From contig CM114274.1 in NCBI GenBank assembly GCA_050084515.1, forward strand, positions 5,084,001 through 5,148,000: a DNA stretch of 64,000 nucleotides, read 5' to 3'. Shown here piece after piece: positions 59,310-64,000 of this stretch. The notes beneath the pieces are model-generated. The model did no database searches, was not told the origin of the DNA, and was given only the letters and a program-made list of their open reading frames with translations. Made by a program: the position numbers and the translations under genes. Source of the stretch: Blasia pusilla (taxonomy: Eukaryota; Marchantiophyta; Marchantiopsida; Blasiales). Every line of letters starts with the position of its first letter. Within the stretch, counting starts at the first letter, position 1.

Positions 59310-62187
59310 TCATGATTCCACAGCAGTTTCCAAAACTTCCTTCAGTATCTGATGCACCTCCTTCAGTCTTAGCCTTGCAAGCGCAAGGCAATCCTATCAT
59401 AATGTAAAAGGCCAATAGGTGTTATCACTAATTTGAAACACGACAAATATGAACTAGCATAAATCACCAGGGTTTACAACAAAACACGTTATGAGAGGAG
59501 TTATATCCTTGACATGACTAGAAACAGAATGCAAATTTTACAAGAACAAGATTGGAGATTTAATATCAAAAACCTTCACCTGAACTTTTGAAGTCGTTGC
59601 CAAGACTGCACCCCCAGGCTTGTACACAGAAATGAGTCGGTCAGGATTGTCCATCACTATAGTGAGGGATGTGTGAAGAACAGACTCTTCCTCCATTGTG
59701 GGGTCTGCTAACAAGTGCTTCTTGTGCATCATACATGTCAGTGCCACCGGCAAAGGTCCCAAAGTCAAACGCCTCTTGGGTTTCACTTTCCCCTCTTCTG
59801 CATTTCCATTGATCCTGCTTGTATCTTTGTATTCAATCTGATCCTCAACCACTTCCTGGCCCTGGTTGTCTGAAGATGATACTCTAAGAACTTTGCCATC
59901 ATCATTAATGGATATAGCAGGTATTTGCACTGTTAATCACAGCAAGTAACATTTCATCACAGACAATCAATAGGAGCACAACCCATTTCTTCCCCTCATC
60001 CGGACACTAATCTTAGTTCAAACTATTTCTAGCCGCCCTTGTCTACTTCATGTGGTGCTAAAGTGACATGACCTTCCCACACTTTCTACAAGTCTAAAAA
60101 CCCTGTACTTTTCAAGCTTGACAACATTCTCTCACAGCGGAAGAGGGTTGCAAAAGTTTTGACAATTGATGCATCAAAAAAAGCTCTGAACCATGAAAGA
60201 ATGACAATATTATTCACTTACAATTTCCAAGGGCTGCAACACAAGCCAGCAAGGCAGCATCTAGCAAGCAGCCATCTGCGTTTAAACAGTAGATGTCCTG
60301 CATCCAGTGGAGAACACCGTATAATGAGCCCTGTACTGCACATAAGTGTGTGGCTATAAGCAGACAAAGTGACTTGGGGAGTGATGGAAGCTCGCAAGGA
60401 AAAGGTGAAAAAAACCAAAAATATCCAGCATACCAGATAAGCCATCCAGACAGCTTTACCGCTTGTAATTGATAACTCCCTCAGATCCACCACTTCTGAA
60501 CTGTCAAGCCCACATTTACCATCCACCTTAATTGACTCTGAGAATTACACCAGTACTCCTGGTGAACAAAATTACAAAGAAGCTACCCTCGCCTCACACC
60601 ACCAGAAGCTGCAAAACTATTAAACTGTCCATATCATATTAGCTTGAGGTCCTACAATAAGACCACCTTCTAAGCTAGCAGTCTGTACCTGGCCAATACA
60701 TTTGCGAGTTGTTCATTGATGATGCACGCAGCTTCAACAGGCCTTCCGGGCTGAATATTAGGAGAACAGATGGGCGGCATCTGAAAGTCTACAGCTGCAT
60801 TGCTTCCCACCACAGGCCACCCAAAAAATCTCACCATCACTTCAAACTTTTTGTTAATATTGCAGAGATCTAACAAAGTCACTTGAATCGTATAGTACGG
60901 CTGCGTTAGCACTGCCTGTACTCAGGTGTAAGATGCAGTTTTTAAATTCACATAACCTACGTGCCATAAAACCCATTTCAATGACAAAAGGAAATGAAAT
61001 TAGTTGCCTGAGTATTAAGGAGCAGTCAGTATTCCTGAGACTAAAGGAATCTAATTTTCCAAGATGATCCATATTCATGCGCAAATGGTTGTAGCAAGTA
61101 TTCTATCCTGTGCTTGTCCCAGTTATATTGCAAAGACTGTCACAGTCGCACATCGCTAGTCCAAGCAAGAGAAGGTGACGTTAGAGCAAGAGTTTATGAG
61201 CATCGACTCAGTCATGAATTTAGAGTAAGCTACAGAACAGAGTACAGACGGCGTGCTCACGGCTGAAACTCTGACCTCAAACGCAGGAGACGAAATCCAA
61301 CCATGGTATTAACAGAATGTGTACTGCAAACGGGAGATGTTGTGCGGTAAGGAGGGATTATAGTGATTTTGTAGGTCATCAGAGGAGACCTGGGTACACA
61401 CAAGGATCATCCAGGGCTCGGCCTGTCGTAGCCTTGCGGCCATACACACTGCGCCTACGTTAGATGATGCTAGAGACTGGGATGGCTGCAGAGGGACGAA
61501 GAAGTAAAAACAGGACCATACTAGAGGAAGAGAACTCTCTAGTACGGTTTTAGACCTGCGTAGAGAATGCCAATAAAGGAAGAACAATTTGGGTTCAAGA
61601 CGGTACCAATGCGGCCTTGGTCCGGGGTTCCTGCAGGCGGGGTGCACACCTCTAGTTTCACTCCAGCCAACATCGTCTGCCCACCAGTCCACAGGAAGTG
61701 TTAAAGAACGCAAAGTCGTGAATCCTTGCCAGAATTGATCTCACAGCATCATACTGAATAATATGAAGAAAGCTCACCGTATTCCCGAGCTTGACCAGTG
61801 CTGAACCGTCTGCAGTAGGTACCTGACCTGCACCCATGAATTCTCCAACTTCAGGGCTCTTGAAGCTCATCAAAAAAATTGTGTTCTACACGGCCGGGCT
61901 AGAGATCAACGACGGCTATCTGCCAATCGCTCTTGAAGAGCGCCATTGACTCCCTAGAGTAAACAAGCAGCACGCATTCACTCACCCAGAGCAATGTCGG
62001 TGGGGCGTGCACGGCCAAGGGGGCGACCGTCTGGTCGAACGGAAGCATCCAAGTAACGTTCAATGTACTGTGTGGGAAACAGCCTTCGAAAAGCCTCCGC
62101 CTCCATGGCAGCTACCGCCATATCCTTCTCCTGTGTGCGACTTTCCGCCACCTGCAAGCCTGAACTACTCATCAGGTTGGTCGTCAT
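59310..62187 (-). CDS. RRP43: Exosome complex subunit RRP43 (EXOSC8-like), RNase PH fold
   Basis: Coding exons on minus: 62187-61986, 61827-61778, 60915-60700, 60526-60434, 60297-60222, 59929-59580, 59393-59310, giving 356 residues in consistent phase. Family motifs appear in order: MEAEAFRRLFPTQYIERYL, RPDGRPLGRARP, TADGSALVKLGNT, VDFQMPPICSPNIQPGRP, DLRELSITSGKAVWMAYL, DIYCLNADGCLLDAALLAC, LGNLQIPAISINDDG and LADPTMEEESVL. In eukaryotes RRP43 is a catalytically inactive RNase PH-type subunit of the six-member exosome ring and pairs with RRP46; it works in nuclear and cytoplasmic 3' RNA processing and decay. Uncertain points are the exon 3 donor (60699 used here; 60684 region is an alternative) and about 20 unusual residues at the start of exon 3. 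Arabidopsis RRP43 is about 300 residues. The gene looks intact. Confidence 0.92.
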
Positions 62188-62253
62188 CTACGTCTCCCAC
62201 GCTCTATCACGTCAACCTCAGGACCTGCCAAAGTACAGCCGCAACTGATTAGT

Positions 62254-62581
62254 TCGAATCACTGACCCTAACGATACTTCGAGTCCCTCCGAGCACAAGA
62301 CAGCACTACGTCACACATCGCAAGGCGCAACGTCGGCCAATTCATAGTCCCAAACGACACCCCAAATGCCTCCGAGCACGACACTTCATTAGGTTACACA
62401 AATAAGCCACGATGTTGACCAACTGAGAGACCTTAATAACACCTCAAATTCATGCGTCCAGAATTCTCCATAACGTTACACGGACAAGGTGCAATCTCGA
62501 CCAATTAAGAGATTCTAACAACACGTCGACTGCGTACATACAAAATTCGTCATTAGGTCACATACACAAGGCGCGACGTCG
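62254..62581. repeat. Four diverged units of exactly 82 bp upstream of RRP43
   Basis: Units begin near 62254, 62336 (GCCAATTCATAG), 62418 (ACCAACTGAGAG) and 62500 (ACCAATTAAGAG). A weakly similar block follows from 62582 (GCAAATTCC). Each unit ends with a GCGCAACGTCG, CCACGATGTTG, TGCAATCTCG or GCGCGACGTCG-like word. The spacing is constant although the sequence is strongly diverged. The array starts 67 bp upstream of the RRP43 start codon. Confidence 0.75.
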
Positions 62582-64000
62582 GCAAATTCCACGAAGAATC
62601 AGGAAACAATCCAGTTCACATGTCTCCATTGGCAAAGAGATACACACACACACGTGACTTAACGACCTCCACTATGTATCTGCACGCCACCACGAAACCA
62701 GAGGACGAACTAAGTGCAAAAGGCATAGGAGTGGTCGATCCAGAGCGTTGGAACGGCCGAATCCAGCACGACAGTAGTCCACTGAGACCACTACCAAATC
62801 CGACCACGAACACCCCTACCGCCCTCCGCGCTGCTAAGAAAACAGAAAACCAATCCTAAATCTGCACAGCGGTGCCAAAGGAAGCACTCACATCCAAATT
62901 TATCTGTACTCTGTATATCGCTCCGGCTTCTTCCGCGCACGCGTAACCCCACCCTAATCTCCACGCCCACTGCTCGACTTCCTCAGTGAAACCTCCCGAT
63001 CTGCGCTCTCCGCACCTCAAGCCCCATCAATCCGTCCCTCCGCAATCCGAAGTGCCCAAAGAATCTGAAACCGCGAAACTTCACTCCCAGAAATGATCAT
63101 GAGGAGAAACAAAATGCGAAACTATGGCACACCTGAAAATCTGATATGTTAATGCGCAGCCGACAGTCGGAACTGTCATGGAATGTAGTGCGCGGAGTGG
63201 AAACGAAAGTGGATCGAAGGTTTTTACTCGTTCCAAATTCAAATTGGGATGAATGTGCTATCGAGGGGAGATGGTGTAAAAGTCCAACTCAACCAGAATT
63301 CCGAATGAAACCGGTTTACAGTAAAGTATCCCTTTCCGTTTCTATTGCCTCTTCAAATTCAGACACATGTTCTTTTTAACCCAACTTCTGCATATCTATA
63401 TGACTTCTATGTATTTATCCATGTGTTTTTTGATTTGCAAACACAAGAAAATATTCCACAAGCTATGAGAAAAAAAATTTCATTTCATGTTAGCATCATT
63501 ACTCCTTTCACTTAAAATATATGTCCACTTAGTTATAAAATAAACCTCAAAAGAGGACAAAGAAAGGTAATAACAACTCAAAAGAGGAGTCAAAAAATGC
63601 ATAAAAGAATGCAAAAAGAAAATGGCAACAAGCCAACGCAAACACCGGCTCAACGAGCTACACAATTGATAGCTTGAAACAAAACTGACAAGAACACAAG
63701 TGGTTGGTCAGACGTGAATGGACGACGAAGCGAGCGACCCCCCACCACCTCCGCACGACGTATCAATGCCAAGGCTTGTGCACGTTGTAAGGCCACTGAG
63801 ATGCATTGTCAAAAAAAAGTATTAACTACCGAGAGAGAAGGACTACGGGAAGGGGCAAGGTGATGATTCTCGAGGTAGTGGTGAGCACATGTTTTCAGGA
63901 AAGTATCAAAAGACACATGTAAATGACTGAATACTTCCACTGCAAAAGGAATAAATCCATCAGTCGTATGTCTCACAGCATAACATAACTCCTTGATTCT
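62582..64000. other. Region upstream of RRP43 and right edge of the window
   Basis: 62582-63130 is of moderate GC and probably part of the RRP43 promoter region, with a short CA run near 62642-62650. 63130-64000 is more AT-rich. No gene, transposon or RNA gene was recognised. Confidence 0.35.

Overview
The window is nuclear DNA from a land plant. Three spliced genes with GT-AG introns encode plant-type proteins: a HOS15/TBL1-like LisH-WD40 co-repressor, a group IVa-like bHLH factor and the exosome subunit RRP43. They sit in a large, mostly AT-rich, repeat-dominated background. The lineage cannot be fixed from this sequence alone. The low gene density (about three genes in 64 kb), nested LTR elements, Helitron-like ends and a methyltransferase-bearing retroelement would fit a large-genome plant; a seed-free plant or gymnosperm is possible, but that is inference.

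Layout. 1-2460: decayed retroelement with gag-like, retropepsin and C5 cytosine-DNA-methyltransferase segments, the most unusual object here. 2887-4960: hAT-type transposase pseudogene (minus). 4961-9960: AT-rich DNA with short Helitron-like insertions, a 79-unit TC microsatellite and a MITE-like element. 9967-16135: a three-layer nest, in which a ~1 kb solo LTR is split by a Ty1/copia element that itself carries a second, inverted solo LTR of the same family. 16136-20879: gene-poor DNA and the HOS15-like promoter.

20880-28124: HOS15-like gene, 14 coding exons on plus. 31276-33823 (leader probably reaching ~35.7 kb): bHLH gene on minus, convergent with the HOS15-like gene. 36300-40930: AT-rich intergenic DNA with Helitron-like ends. 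40933-45929: second Ty1/copia element (plus), with both LTRs, PBS and PPT but a broken reading frame. 46919-49060: a second MITE copy and a copia relic. 50627-53240: dispersed repeat, GT/GA microsatellite, a recent 246-bp tandem duplication and a third solo LTR with a perfect 5-bp target duplication. 57060-58434: GC-richer stretch with an unassigned 177-codon ORF. 59310-62187: RRP43 gene, 7 coding exons on minus; immediately upstream lies an array with an exact 82-bp period.

The three host genes are functionally unrelated (chromatin repression, transcription, RNA decay) and each appears separately transcribed. Many premature stops in the retroelements can be explained by single C-to-T or G-to-A changes, consistent with decay of cytosine-methylated repeats.
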